Source: Euglena gracilis (Eukaryota > Euglenida > Euglenophyceae > Euglenales). From it: 64,000 bases of DNA. Within the stretch, counting starts at the first letter, position 1. Every line of letters starts with the position of its first letter. A program made the position numbers and the translations under genes. The stretch covers positions 60,707,178 through 60,771,177 of the forward strand of contig CP154956.1 of assembly GCA_039621445.1 (NCBI GenBank), given 5' to 3'. Below, in pieces: positions 45,066 through 56,490 of the stretch. The notes below the pieces were generated by a model that was not told the origin of the DNA, did not search any database, and saw only the letters and a list, made by a program, of their open reading frames with translations.

Positions 45066-45896
45066 TTGGTGACAAGTTTTGTCCCACGGGTGCCTGCTAT
45101 GGGGGGTCATGTTTTGTTTTTTGGCCGGGGGGGGGGGGTGCTGTCAAACGGTTCTTTCCCGGGGGGGAGGGGGGGCGGGGTTGGAAAAAGGAACCGTGGG
45201 TAGGGGAGCGTCCAGAAATTCGTTGCCAGGTTTTTTAGGTGATCCCCTGTGTTTTTTTTGCCACCGGCGACTTCCCAATACGGTAATGGGTTTGCCGGCT
45301 TGAGCGACGAAGCGGGGAGCACCTACAACGGTTCACTGATCAATTCCCCCCCCCTGAATAATCCCCCCCCCTATTTCGGCCAGTTTCCCCAAATCTGGCA
45401 ACCCCTGAAAAACAGCTGATCCCCCCCCCCCCGAGCTAATTTAGATCCTATTCTTTGGGCATCTCGATGGTCTTAATGAAAGTTTCCTTCCCTTTCGATT
45501 TCCAGAAAGTTAAAAACGTGTTCAGCCCGCCAAATGCCTGCCCTGAAATTCGTGGTCATGAACACGTTTTCAATGAGGGCATTTGTGGCAATGACACGTT
45601 TTCAGTGAAGGCATCCGGGTTCAGGCACGTTTTCAATGAGGGCATTTGTGTCAATGACACGTTTTCAGTGAAGGCATCCGGGTTCAGGCACGTTTTCAGT
45701 GAGGGCATCTGTGGCAACCCTGAGTAAAAAGCAAAAAACACTATCATGAAAAATCGGCGTGTGGTTGCGAGGCCGGGTGGTCCTCAACGAGTGAGGCGGG
45801 TCGGGGGCACACTACAACACAACAGAAGGCTAGGTTGCCTTGGAGCACAACGAAACAGAGTGGCGGACATCACGGCACACGACACACTTTACACAA

Positions 45897-46110
45897 AGAA
45901 ACCGTGTTTGGGCCGATTTCGAGACTTTAAAAGTCTTAAATCTTCGCCCAAAACACGGTTTCAAACAAGAACAGTGTTTTGGGCCAAGGTTTTAGGGGGG
46001 CCCAGGGGCGACCGCGGCGCCTTCGGCGTCGCGGTCCCCGCCCCTGGGCTCCCCCTAAGTCTTGGCCCGAACACAGCTTCTTGACACAAAAGAGCCACTT
46101 TGGCTCTTTT
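45897..46110. mobile_element. Foldback elements with ACCGTGTTTTGGGC and CCCAGGGGCGACCGCGGCGCC ends
   Basis: 45900-45958 is a short palindrome; 45967-46083 is a second with loop TTC near 46022. Its right half recurs at 21711-21775. A small AAAAGAGCCACTTTGGCTCTTTT hairpin follows. Confidence 0.75.
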
Positions 46111-46379
46111 GCCAAAACTTGGCAATGAAAATGATATGCCAATCACAGACAACTTTGTTCACAGACAACTTTGTTTGTTTGGCGTCACAGACAACTTTGT
46201 TCAGCTCCACACAATTTGGATTTTTGGGGATGGCAACACCACAAAAACCACATTTCTCGTGTTTTATTGGCAGTCGGGACACAGCACGAGGCACAGGGGG
46301 TTGGTCAGGGGACCACACACTGTTCGATGACGCTCGCCTCATCGAACAACAGGCTGGGGGGGGTTGGTACGCCGTGGCG

Positions 46380-46615
46380 AGGGGGTCCGAATAGGGGGGG
46401 GGGGAGGGGGTGTAAATGGCGTGGCGAGGGGGTCGGCGACCAGGGGGGGGGAGGGGTGTACCATGGTCGCCAACAAAATTTTCGTTCAAAAAATCGCGAA
46501 AATCGCCGGTGGCGTGGCGAGGGGGTCCGGCTAGGGGGGGGGGAGGGGGGGTAAATGGCGTGGCGAGGCCCTCGGAGAGGGGGGGGGGGAGGGGTGAACC
46601 AACCCCCCTGGGTTC
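46380..46615. repeat. GGCGTGGCGAGGGGGTC + G-run tandem repeat
   Basis: Four units of about 50-65 bp of the form GGCGTGGCGAGGGGGTC, G-run, AGGGGGTGTAAAT. Confidence 0.85.
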
Positions 46616-46616
46616 C

Positions 46617-47152
46617 AGCTCCCATCCCGTCCAGGCAACAAAGAAAGCATCCAGCTCAGGATAACAGGCTTGCCGATGTTGACACAGTTTGGCGATCTCC
46701 AAACAGTTGGCAACAGTAGCAAGCTCTGCACCTACGGAGCGGGACTTTTTCTTTGTGTTGCCCTGTGCCAGCAAGGTGCCATGAAGGGGGTCCGTCCTAG
46801 GGGGAGGTGGCAAAAGACCATTCACAAAGTTTGCCGTGCGTTTGGCCATATTGGCAGGGCTGCGGGAAAAAAGAAAGAAAGAAAAAAAGGGGGGGGGTGA
46901 CACGTTTTCAGTGAGGGCATTTGTGGCAATGACACGTTTTCAGTGAAGGCATCCGGGTTCAGGCACGTTTTCAATGAGGGCATTTGTGTCAATGACACGT
47001 TTTCAGTGAAGGCATCCGGGTTCAGGCACGTTTTCAGTGAGGGTGCCGTTTTTTGGGTCCGAATTCACAAATTCGCGTTTTTGACCCCTTGCGTGAATCA
47101 TGACCACAAATTTCAGGGCAGGCATTTGGCGGGCTCTGAAAACGTTTTTAAA
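46617..47152 (-). repeat. Arm 2 of the inverted duplication, with ORF copy 2
   Basis: The minus strand carries the array at 47045-46905 and then the ORF (ATG near 46849). The protein matches copy 1 except for a clean 57-nt in-frame absence after PPPPRT and a few substitutions (GAELATVANCLEIAKLCQHR). Confidence 0.75.
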
Positions 47153-47229
47153 CAAATTGTGGCTGAGCCCAGATTTCAGCCTGAAAACGTGTTCAGGGGC
47201 CCCCTTCGGGGGCCCCTGGCTGAACACGT

Positions 47230-48180
47230 TTTCTGATACGAAAACTGTGTCCAGAACGCCGGTTCGGACCACGGAACTGTGTTCCAGAACGCCGGTTCGG
47301 GCGGCAGCCCGAACCGGCGTTCTGGAACACAGTTCCGTGGTCCGAACCGGCGTTATGGACACAGTTGTTGAAACCGTGGATTAGGGGCTCTGGCTTCACG
47401 CCCGAACCGGCGTTCAAGGAATCCAGGCCAATTTCGGCCTAAATACCCATTTTTCGAACATTTTGGAGCATTTTTGGGCTAGTTTGGGCGCATGGCCATA
47501 TCGACCGGCCGATTGAAGTTTTCAACGTCTGGTGCCATGTTACCCATCGATCGAAAGCTCTTCTCAAGTGCTTTTGGCAGATGGTCACAGGATTCAGCAA
47601 TAATCCACACAGCGCTTATTTTCAGCGATCGTGCACTCCAAAATTTGACACCCTAATTTGTGAAATCCCACACCTGAGGTGCCATACAGCATATCAATCG
47701 AAAGCTCTCGCCAAGGCCTTTCATTTGGTACCCACAGAACTCAGCTATACTGCAGAGCACTCTGAAAATCGGTGATCGCATTTTCCGACCCTGTTTGCAA
47801 AGTCGAAATTCCTATGTTTCACCAGCCATGTTGCCCATCGATCGAAAGCTCTTCTCAGGGGCTTTCAGCAGATGGCCTTAGATTTCAGCCGTGCTGCATG
47901 GTATTCTATTTCAAAAATTCCCTAAATTTGGCCGAATGGAAATTGTTGCACAAAATACCCTGGCCAATTACCCCCCAAAAACTGCTCAGATGTGATTGCC
48001 ACATGTCTACTAAGCATTTTGAACACTTTTTGGCACTTTTTATTTTCGGTCCCCTGGACGCTATCTTCCCGCCCGAACCGGCGTTCTGGAACGCCGGTTC
48101 GGCGCAAAAATTTCTGCGCCCAACCGGCGTTCTGGAACGCCGGTTCGGGCGTGAAGCCAGAGCCCCAATACACGGTTTCA
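47230..48180. mobile_element. Composite foldback element, copy B, with 45-bp terminal inverted repeats
   Basis: GAAACCGTGGATTAGGGGC...CGGCGTT at 47370 is inverted at 48134-48179. Inside are two AAAGCTCTTCTCAAG units (47530, 47835). CGCCGGTTCGGGCG palindromes lie at 47250-47360 and 48060-48150. Confidence 0.7.
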
Positions 48181-48329
48181 GGCTGAAATCTGGGCTCAGC
48201 CACAATTTGTGTATAGAAAAAAAGAAGTTGACAATGAACAATACCGAAGCTGTTTTGCACTGATGGAATGACCAGTTTCTCGCTTCACCCAGTCGGAACT
48301 GCTGCTGGGACACCTCCTTCCTCACAACA

Positions 48330-48650
48330 ATGGTCCATACAAGTTGCAGTTCATCAATGGAAAGGCACGCAGTGGACTGGACTGGACTGCACGTGTGCAT
48401 GACTTTGCACCTCAGCATTAAGCATTGTTATCTGCCAGGCATTGCAACAGACGGAGCTTCAAATATGGAATCCATGAGGAATCTCATTTCAGAAAAAGTG
48501 AAAGGTTTGTTGGAAAAAAATTACTTTGTCGGTCGATTTCTTTCATCAGGAATGCAAAGTTGGCTTTGTCAAGCACATGCATTACACCTGTTGGTGTCAG
48601 ACTATTTGAAGGACAAGGGAAGAGACAAAGTGGTGCAGGGGTGTAGAAAC
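48330..48650 (+). pseudogene. hAT / DUF659-type transposase fragment (central region)
   Basis: The frame reads LPGIATDGASNMESMRNLIS, then SSGMQSWLCQAHALHLLVSD and RDKVVQGCRNNFFSGG. D-G-A-S-N-M followed about 50 residues later by C-x2-H-x-L-x-L-L is the hAT catalytic-region signature. The frame is lost in the G-tract repeat at 48660-48850. The 5' end is cut by another repeat (48179-48215). Not functional as seen. Confidence 0.7.
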
Positions 48651-48879
48651 AATTTTTTCTCGGGGGGGGTGAGATCCTGGGCCAGAAGCGAAGTGCCAGC
48701 CATAAACAGAATAATTCCAAAAATAGCACTTTTCAAAAATTTTCGGCGCCGAAGGCGCCGAAAAGTATATCCACTCCCCCTGGGGGGGGGGGCTCGGCCG
48801 GACCCACACCCCACCCCCACGGGGTCCACAACGAAAAAAATCTCTGTTACCAATGGTGCGTGCGTGTTGTTTTCTTTTT

Positions 48880-49450
48880 GCCGCCCGAAGGGTGGCCAGA
48901 CGGTAGCGCTTTTTTGAAAGAAGGCATTGAATGTGACAAAAAAAATGTGGCAATTATTTGACATCATGGCACAAATCCATCACAATTTGGAGGCTTTCAA
49001 GCTGCCAACGAGCGGCAAGACGGTGTTGCATTTTGTGTTTTGGGATTTGAAACGAGTGCAAAATGCGAAAAAAGAGGTTGCCTCCGAAAACCCGCCCCCT
49101 CCGGGCCATTTTGTACGGAACAAAATTTTCCATTGCCGCCCGAAGGGCGGCTGGGCGGTAGTGCAATTTTCCAGAACCCTTCCCCAAAAAGAGCCAATTT
49201 GTCAATAGAAATGGTTTGCTCTTTTTGAAAAAAATTGAACGTTAGAAGCCAGTCAAGATACCGTGCCCCCCCCCCCCCGAGCTATTCCCGTCCCTGTTTC
49301 CTGTTTCCACCAAAGGGCGGCGAGATGGCAGTGGAGATATTCACAAACAACAACCCAAATTGAAAAAAGAAGACCCTTTTCCCCTCCAACCCATGAGGTT
49401 TGGGCTTGTTTGGCCGCCCGAAGGGCGGCGAGACGGCAGCGATGTCCAAC
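48880..49450. repeat. GCCGCCCGAAGGGCGGC hairpin repeats, four copies
   Basis: Near 48882, 49136, 49310 and 49413, each followed by GAGACGGCAGCG-like sequence. A plus-strand frame at 48927-49080 (KMWQLFDIMAQIHHNLEAF) may be a further piece of the hAT protein, uncertain. Confidence 0.7.
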
Positions 49451-50235
49451 AGCAAAAACACCTAAAAGTTCAATGAAAAGTTGGGTTCTTAATCTGAAAG
49501 AATTTTTTCACAAACTGCAAAAAAATTTTGTAGGGTAACTTTTTTTTGAGGGGGCGAAAAAATTTTGAGTCAAGAAAATTCTCGGGGGGGGGCGAAAAAT
49601 TCTCGGGGGGCAGTCGCCCCCCCTGCCCCCCCAGTTTCTACACCAATACCAATGAGGTGGTGAGTTCAGTCGTCACCAGAGCTGGCGTTTTTTTCGGCCG
49701 AATCAAGCGGCAAGTCGCCGGCAACGGAAAAACTCAAAAAAAAACACCACACACACATGCAACCCCCCCTTTCCTCGGTTTTGTGTTGACCTTTGAAGCA
49801 TGGGCAAAAGAGGTTGGTTGAGAAAATAGCTATAAAAGTGACAGAAAAAAATGCAACAATTCCAAGATTATGTTGGGAACTGCCCAAAAAAAATGAAAAT
49901 TTTTTTCCACCATACCCCCGCTGGCGTTTTTTTTGTTTTTTCCAAAAAAAACACCAAAAAAACCAAAAAAAAACAAAAAACCGTTTTTTGTTCTTTTTTG
50001 TTTTTTTTTTTGACTGCCGGCTTTGGTCGTCACTGGTGTGTTGTTGGTTGCCAACCGCAATTGTTTTTTGTTTGCTTCAGTTCTGAAAGTCTTCCCTGTG
50101 CTACACGGTGGACAAGCCAGAGGGACACGTTACTTTACCACAATCGGGAATGGTCCCACTCAGGCTTCTTCTGCATGCTTTTTTGCACAAAGTTTTGCAC
50201 AAAGGTAATTTTTGTGAAGGGGGCAGATTTTTTTC

Positions 50236-50540
50236 CATTTATGGGGGGGTTGACTTTTTAAATATAGGGGGGGGCTGACTTTCTAAATTTAGGGCGGGGG
50301 CTGACTTTTTTAATTTAGGGTGGGGGCTGACTTTTCTTTGTTTACGGGGGGGCTGACTTTTTTAATTTAGGGGGGGGGCTGACTTTTTTTTGTTTAGGGG
50401 GGGCTGACTTTTTTTGTGTTTACGGGGGGGCTGACTTTTTTTTGTTTACGAGGGGGGGCTGGCTTTTTTAATTTTAGGGGGGGGGGGGTGACTTTTTTTG
50501 TTTACGGGGGGGCTGACTTTTTTTTGTTTACAGGGGGATT
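50236..50540. repeat. GGGGGGGCTGACTTTTTTTGTTTA minisatellite
   Basis: About 12 units of 23-28 bp, each with a G run, CTGAC and a T-rich tract ending TTTA(C)G. The last unit ends TTTACAG, a good 3' splice site in front of an open frame. Confidence 0.95.
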
Positions 50541-50704
50541 TTGGAGACAAATTTGATGCTTTCATTGGAAGAACTGGGAAGTTTGCAGAAATGGCTCCTC
50601 CTGGGGTTCCTGCAGCCAACTGGTGGGCAGCTGGTGGCCTATGCGGCTGGCACGTTGGACTTGTGACACTTGGAAAGAGGGCTGCCCACGGTTTCCCAGC
50701 GTGA
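50534..50704 (+). CDS. Possible terminal exon, unidentified
   Basis: After TTTGTTTACAG the frame GDFGDKFDAFIGRTGKF ... PAANWWAAGGLCGWHVGLV runs to a stop at 50704. A second frame is also open, so coding status is uncertain. Confidence 0.3.
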   Translation, partial: GDFGDKFDAFIGRTGKFAEMAPPGVPAANWWAAGGLCGWHVGLVTLGKRAAHGFPA

Positions 50705-51452
50705 TTTGCAGGCAAATTGGCGTTTATATTCCGCTCCCTAAGGCGCATGCCTCCGGTGAAAGCGATTCTGACTCAGACTGATCCGCTCTTTTCATGCCTT
50801 GCCATGCGAGGGGGGGGGGGCGAAGGAAATTAAAAACAAAAAATCAACTTTTTTTGAAAAAAAACAGCGGGGGCGGCGAAGGTAAAAAAGCCGGGGTTTT
50901 TCAAAAAAAAAACGGGGTTTTTCGAGGAGAAAAAAACGTGTTTTAAAACGATCGGTTAGAAAACGAGCGCCATCCCTGCATGCCGCCAAAGCAGTCAAGC
51001 ACAAACGGGGTAAGGCGCCAACCTCGTCTCGAACAACACGTAAAAACTTTTTTTTACAACCAGAGCCATCTGCGAGGGGAAAAGTGACAAACGGTGGTGG
51101 GGCGAACCGAATCCGCCGACCAGTGGCACAGCCTACTGGATTTGAGTGCTCAGGGGACAGGGAGGCTATGTACAAATGGGGGAGCGCCATGGATAGTCAG
51201 AGGGTTAAGCAGAGGCTGAAGGGGCTTTAGCAGCCGAGGTTCCAGGGTGACCGGGTGGCGGGGGTTTTTATGGTGAGGCAGGTCGAGGTTCAGGGTGGCT
51301 CTCTCAATGGGCTGGTTCTAGTGTTGGGGAGATGCGGTAGCGGTGCGACACCGGGTGTGGCTTTTGGCAGCCGTTAGCCGTTGCCCTGGTCCGCCGACGA
51401 TGCGATGGGGAGCGTGCTTTGTCTGGTTGTTGATCGGAGCAGCTGAGCAGTT

Positions 51453-51800
51453 TCAGCGCAGGATGGGCTTCGGGCGCAGCATTTGCGCGATCTGCCGGAA
51501 GAGGGCCATCGCCAGCAGCTGGTAGCTCTCGGCTTGGCGCGTGGAGCGGATGTCGCCATGGTCCCAAGAGGTCGCATGTTTGATTATCCCGGTCACCAGG
51601 GGCGCGCCTTTTGGTCCCAGGCCGCCCCATGTGCCCATCGTCAGGGTGGCGAAGGACCAGCCCCCGTTTCCACAGGGGATGTCGTACTTGGTGTTCTTCC
51701 TTTTCAGGAACGTCCTCCACCGTTCCCGTGTTACCAGTCTTTCGGTGGTTTGCCAGCCATCGCTTGTTCCTTCGGAGCTCCACCCTCCCAGAGGGCTGGT
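51453..51800 (-). pseudogene. Reverse-transcriptase family, extreme C-terminus
   Basis: Minus-strand frame: TERLVTRERWRTFLKRK, GGWSFATLTMGTWGGLGPKG, VTGIIKHATSW, then a helical tail RQAESYQLLAMALFRQIAQ and stop (TGA). It overlaps the end of 34040-35465 (RERRRTFLKRR versus RERWRTFLKRK) and continues it, so both come from one family. The W-x-F...WGG-x-GP block is typical of the C-terminus of that family, from memory. Confidence 0.6.
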
Positions 51801-52263
51801 TGCACTCCTGGGCTGGAACCTTTCCGTGACACTCGGTTCGGGGTCATTGTCGGGCCGGGCTATTCAAGGCCCGAAGGCACCCAGAGCAGTCAGGTCAGTC
51901 AGGTCGGGCTAGTCAAGGCCCCATGGGGACCCGAACGTGTGGTGTGAGGTTTGCTCGGCCCCAAGGGCGCCCCCCCCCCACCACACGAAGCTCCTGATCG
52001 CTGCTCCTGCCGACCCCTCACCGTGGCGGTGTGGAGATGGGCTGGGTGTGGAGTGGAGGATGGGTGCTGGCACCCATCCTCCTCCTGCCATGTAACCCTC
52101 GGGATTCGGGGCTCACCACTTTTCATGGATCGCCTTTGTCCCGAGGCCGCTCGCCCCAAGGCGCTTCGTCCACAGGTAAAAAATAATTATGCATTCCCTG
52201 TCTCGGAAGGAAATGAGACAACTCTGAGGCATCTCATCATTACCTTCTCCAAGGTTTTGCAGT

Positions 52264-52641
52264 ATGCTTTCCAGCCCTCGTTGCCTTACGAGTATGGAAA
52301 AGAGCAAACCGAAAGCCGTCACATGGAATCCGCCTGCACGACTCAATGTCATCTCTTTCCCGACTTTACCCGTTGTCGACAATTTGCCACATCCACTTCC
52401 ACCAATACAGGACTACCTGTCCCCTTCCTGTTTAGATTCAGCACCCTCACCCTCTTGGGAACGTTTGGATGGAAGAGGTTCATTCAGCACCACAAGCAGT
52501 TTTGATGTCCTTGATGTCTGTAGTCAGGTGAGCCAAGTTTGCAGCTCCAGCACGTATGAAGTGGTTGAATGCGATGTGAACAGCACTCCTTCATATTCAG
52601 AGGTTGGGATCAGGACTTATCTGGTCAAATTGTTTGAATGA
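52264..52641 (+). CDS. Unidentified ORF, possible first exon
   Basis: ATG lies two bases after an AG (TTTTGCAGT). Ser/Pro-rich frame (MEKSKPKAVTWNPPARLN, SFSTTSSFDVLDVCSQ). At 52527 a donor CAG/GTGAGCC fits. If unspliced the frame ends at 52641. No domain. Confidence 0.35.
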   Translation: MLSSPRCLTSMEKSKPKAVTWNPPARLNVISFPTLPVVDNLPHPLPPIQDYLSPSCLDSAPSPSWERLDGRGSFSTTSSFDVLDVCSQVSQVCSSSTYEVVECDVNSTPSYSEVGIRTYLVKLFE

Positions 52642-53399
52642 TTCAATTAACTGAATTTGAATCTTTGAGATGGATGGCTGATTAAGTGGGAATAATATTC
52701 ATTTCTTTGTAATTTGCAAAGTGTTTTCAAAAAGAAAGAAGACAGTTTTCAGATGATGTCTTTTTTGCGAAGAATATTTGAGGAAGAAAGATCAAGCGTA
52801 TTTATTGGTTGGGGTCTGCCAACAGGAGGATAATTGTGAGGATTTTCACCCCAACGTAATGTCAAGGTTGGAACATTTTCCAACTGCAATTTTGTCAATT
52901 TTGAACTTTTTTTTTCAGGATGATTAGATCCAAAAAATCCTTGACCCTCAAAGCGAAATTTCATGCAAACTGATGAACACTTCAAACATTTTTTAGATTG
53001 GGCAATCGATGTCAAATGTTGAAGATTTTCATTTTGGTGTTTCAGGTCATGAATTGAGCCGTAGTCTCGTTTTTTTGTTGAACCTATTCCCCACAAGTCC
53101 TGCAGGTGAGCACCTGCAATTCTCCACGCACTCCACGAGACCAGAACCAGGGCTTCTTGTGCGACTTTGTTTTCCTTCAATGGTTCTTTGAACCCCCAAT
53201 TGCAAAACTTGTCGAAAATGAAGCGAAACCAATAAAATTTCAACAAACAAGGCATTTTGGCTCTTTTTTTTGTGTCTACAAACGATGGTGTGCATTTCTC
53301 AATTTTCTTTGGCCCAAATCTGGCCATAAGAAGTCGGGTCGGGCACGGAGTTTTGGGAAAACCAAAATGCAATCCAAGGGCTGAACACGGCGTCTAAAA

Positions 53400-55180
53400 C
53401 ATGCATTCAATTTAAATTTTTTTCTTTGATTTTCATTTTTTTTTCACGTTTGAGATCCTTTTAAACGTCCGAAAATGCAAATGCATTCACCCTCACCCGC
53501 CCTTGTTTGCCCCCCTCCAATTGTGGCCAATTTCGGCAAGGCTCAGAAAATCTCCAAACTTGTCCATTTGGATATTTTTAAAAACTTGCCAGATGAGACA
53601 ACTCATGACGATGAACAAAAATTGGAACTCTTCTGTTCGTCAATCCATGCCTTTGCATCAATTCACTCCCCAATTTGCCCCCCCCCCCAACTGGCCAATT
53701 GGCCTCTGGCCTGAAAAGCTCAGAAGATCTCCAAAATGCCCGTTTCAAAACGTTTTACAAGTTGCCCGTCCACAAGTCAAATCCATAAAAAGGTTAACCA
53801 ATTTGTGGTTTAAAATTGCACGTAAAAGGGGGTGGGTGCTGGAAACCCCCCCAAATTGTCCCCCCCAATTGGTTTATGGTCTGAAGGAACCCAACCATTA
53901 GCTAAATGGGTGTTGGGAGTGGGGTAGTTGATCCACACCCCCCTTTGGAAGTCTCCAACACAATGCATGCGTGCCCTGTGTGATCTCTTGTTTGACGACA
54001 TGAGAGAAACCAAACTCGATTTGGTGAAAGGCTTTTTTTTCCTTTTTGAATTGGACGCTTTTGGAGTCTAATGTGGGCCATTGAGACAGAATGGTGGTGA
54101 GTGTGGTGCTGCTCGGTGCACACCACTGTGCACCATTTGTATCACATCGAAAAATTTTGTGCATCACTCGTGCATCACCGAGAAGAATTTTTTGTGTATG
54201 ACCAAAAAAATTTGAAAACCCCAGAAAAAATATCTGTTGTTAGCTGTGGCCAGTTTGTTGACCCGGTGGGGTGCAAAGCGCAAATTTTTTTTGAAAAAAT
54301 GTGGTTTGCAGTTTGGTTTGTGTTTTGGCAACTGCTGTGGTCTTTCCGTTGCCAAGTGCCAAGCCGTAGGATTTGGAAATGGGGGGAAGGTCCCCCCACC
54401 CCCAGGTGGTTGGGGGGGGAGGGTGACTCAGAAATTTTAGGCAATTTTTTTCAATCCACACCTTTTCGGAGGTCAAGCCAGATTTTTGGCCGGCGCAAAG
54501 TGCCGGGCTGAAAACCTCTAAAGTCGGCCAAGAAATCCGCCATTGGACACACACATCCCCTGAATGCCAGGTGGGAAAGTTTCAAGGGTTGTTGGCCGAT
54601 GGTGGGTTTTGAGTGGGTGGGTGCTTTTGAGAGGCTCATAACTAGTTATGAACAATCCAAAGAACACAAAGAATCAACCAATTTTGCATGGAAAAAAATT
54701 AAGGGGTAGGGGGGTTCTCGAGCCCCCCCCCCCATTGCCCAGTTGGGGGTCTCAAGGAGCCTGGGCATTAGTCAAATAGGGGAGGGGGTGAGGGTATTTA
54801 TTTCCTTTTGGATGAAACCCCCCCCCCTTTATTGTCCCACCGACCTGCCCTCGGGAGGCCCGACCGGACAATACGGGGGGGGGGACAATAAGACCGTACC
54901 AAAGGAATTTCATTGGCCGGGCCAAAAAAACCCCCCGTCGGCCGGGGCCCAGGGACAATAAGGGGGGGGGACAATAAGGGGGGGGTGGTATTCAAATTGG
55001 TGAGCACTCAATTCTAAGAATTCCAAAAAAATCAAAAAAAGTGGGCCAAAGTGTCAGGAAAAAAAGGTTTTTGAACGTTCGGAACCGAACAGGTTTGCAA
55101 TTGAATTGAATTTGGGAGTGACAAAATCTGGACAAAAATTTTGCATGGGAGTGTTTGGGAAAATGGGTGAAAAACTTTTT
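53400..55180. other. No gene recognised
   Basis: AT-rich spacer with CCAATTGG and G/C-run words at 53660-53900, 54380-54420 and 54720-54990 (GACAATAAGG units). No recognisable frame. Confidence 0.4.
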
Positions 55181-55194
55181 TAAACTGAATGCCC

Positions 55195-55524
55195 TCATAT
55201 TTCACATGCAACCCTGCCAAGGACCCTTCGGCGCGTTTCCTCCAAAGGGTCCAAATGTCTCATATTGCATTTGGCCGGCAGTATGTTCCTGGCTGCGCGG
55301 TTGCAAAACTGCAACGAAGTGCAGTGTTCATGACCCCAGCAACAGCTGCCCGCAGAGGGAAGGCCATGAAGCTGGCTCTGAATTCAAAAAGTCTCGAAAG
55401 CAAGCTGTGGCGAGCGGTGGTTGAATCTCGCGAACCGGCCGCAGACATGTCCGCTTTGGAGCCACCTTCGGAAAGTGCTGGGCAGCAAGTTGATGATGGG
55501 CAAGCAGCTCACATTGATTTGTAA
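55195..55524 (+). CDS. Possible C-terminal exon, unidentified
   Basis: Frame with MSHIAFGRQYVPGCAVAKLQ, TPATAARRGKAMKLALNSK and an acidic, Gln-rich end to a stop. Codon use is balanced and GC3-rich against the AT-rich spacer. CCCTG-CCAAG at 55213-55222 could be a nonconventional 3' intron end. Confidence 0.4.
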   Translation, partial: SYFTCNPAKDPSARFLQRVQMSHIAFGRQYVPGCAVAKLQRSAVFMTPATAARRGKAMKLALNSKSLESKLWRAVVESREPAADMSALEPPSESAGQQVDDGQAAHIDL

Positions 55525-55916
55525 TTCATTTTTGCATTTCGAACAACCGAACATGGGTTTTAAATTTATTTTTAATTTCATTTACTGATGATGGTGTTTC
55601 TGCTGTGGATTTAGTTCTGCTTTTCTCACCATTGTGATTATTCTTTTTTTTGATTTTGAGATATGCCATGGCCGCATGCAGGTCAGAACCAAAGTCACAC
55701 AGCATAAACAGGCTCCAAGGGAGGAAGTTGGAATGCATTTGTTTCAGCTTCAACTCGTCGACAATGGCAAACCACGTGAATTTTTGTCCAAAAAGTCTGA
55801 ATTGTCATCTGCAGAGTCATTTGCAGAACAAGGTTGTGTTCAGATTTCTCAAACAAAAATTTATTGGACATAGCAGAATCACTGATAATTGCCTTCCCCC
55901 CCTTTGTCTTTGACAT

Positions 55917-56184
55917 GGCTCATCGGTACTTGTTCGCTGTGCGACCCCCAGTGAAATTTTTCTAAGTCGGAATTTTTAGGGTTATTGAAGGAGTAGGGTT
56001 AGGTGCGCACATGCACATTTTGCGCTACATGGCCATGTTGCGCAACATGGCCAAGTTGCGCAACATGGCCATGTAGCGCAAAGTGGCCATGTGCGCACCT
56101 AACCCTACTCCTTCAATAACCCTAAAAATTCCGACTTAGAAAAATTTCACTGGGGGTCGCACAGCGAACAAGTACCGGCTCATC
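55917..56184. mobile_element. 252-bp foldback element with perfect 8-bp target duplication
   Basis: The element 55925-56176 begins GGTACTTGTTCGCTG and ends with its complement. Arms are near-perfect for over 100 nt around a GCGCAACATGGCC repeat core. GGCTCATC flanks both sides (55917-55924, 56177-56184). Confidence 0.9.
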
Positions 56185-56461
56185 TATGACACACCCCCTG
56201 TGTCAACTGCACTTTTCCCGTACCCAAAATGCCAATTTTCTTTGTGGTGCAGTGCACATGACACAGTGTCCATGATCCCCCCTCGTGTCAACCGCACTTT
56301 CTCCATACTTTGGCATGTCAAGGACGGGGGGGGGGGGGGCATAAAAATTGAGAAGCTCTGGGGAAGAAAAACCGCACCATGCACTTTTTCCTTTCCTCCC
56401 TGGACCTTTTCCGTTCAATGCCCGAGTGGGGGGTTATACCTGATGAATGATGCCCATGAAC

Positions 56462-56490
56462 AGATGATGATGATGATGATGATGATGATG
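56462..56490. repeat. (GAT)n microsatellite
   Basis: About nine GAT units. Confidence 0.9.

Noticed and set aside
47362-48187. 8-bp target duplication around composite element copy B
   Set aside because: The octamers outside the 45-bp inverted repeats (CAGTTGTT-like and AGGCTGAA) do not match.
48633-48851. G-tract MITE in the hAT fragment as another nonconventional intron
   Set aside because: CAG and CTG can be placed at +4 and -8, but the flanking octamers do not match and no convincing protein continues after it.
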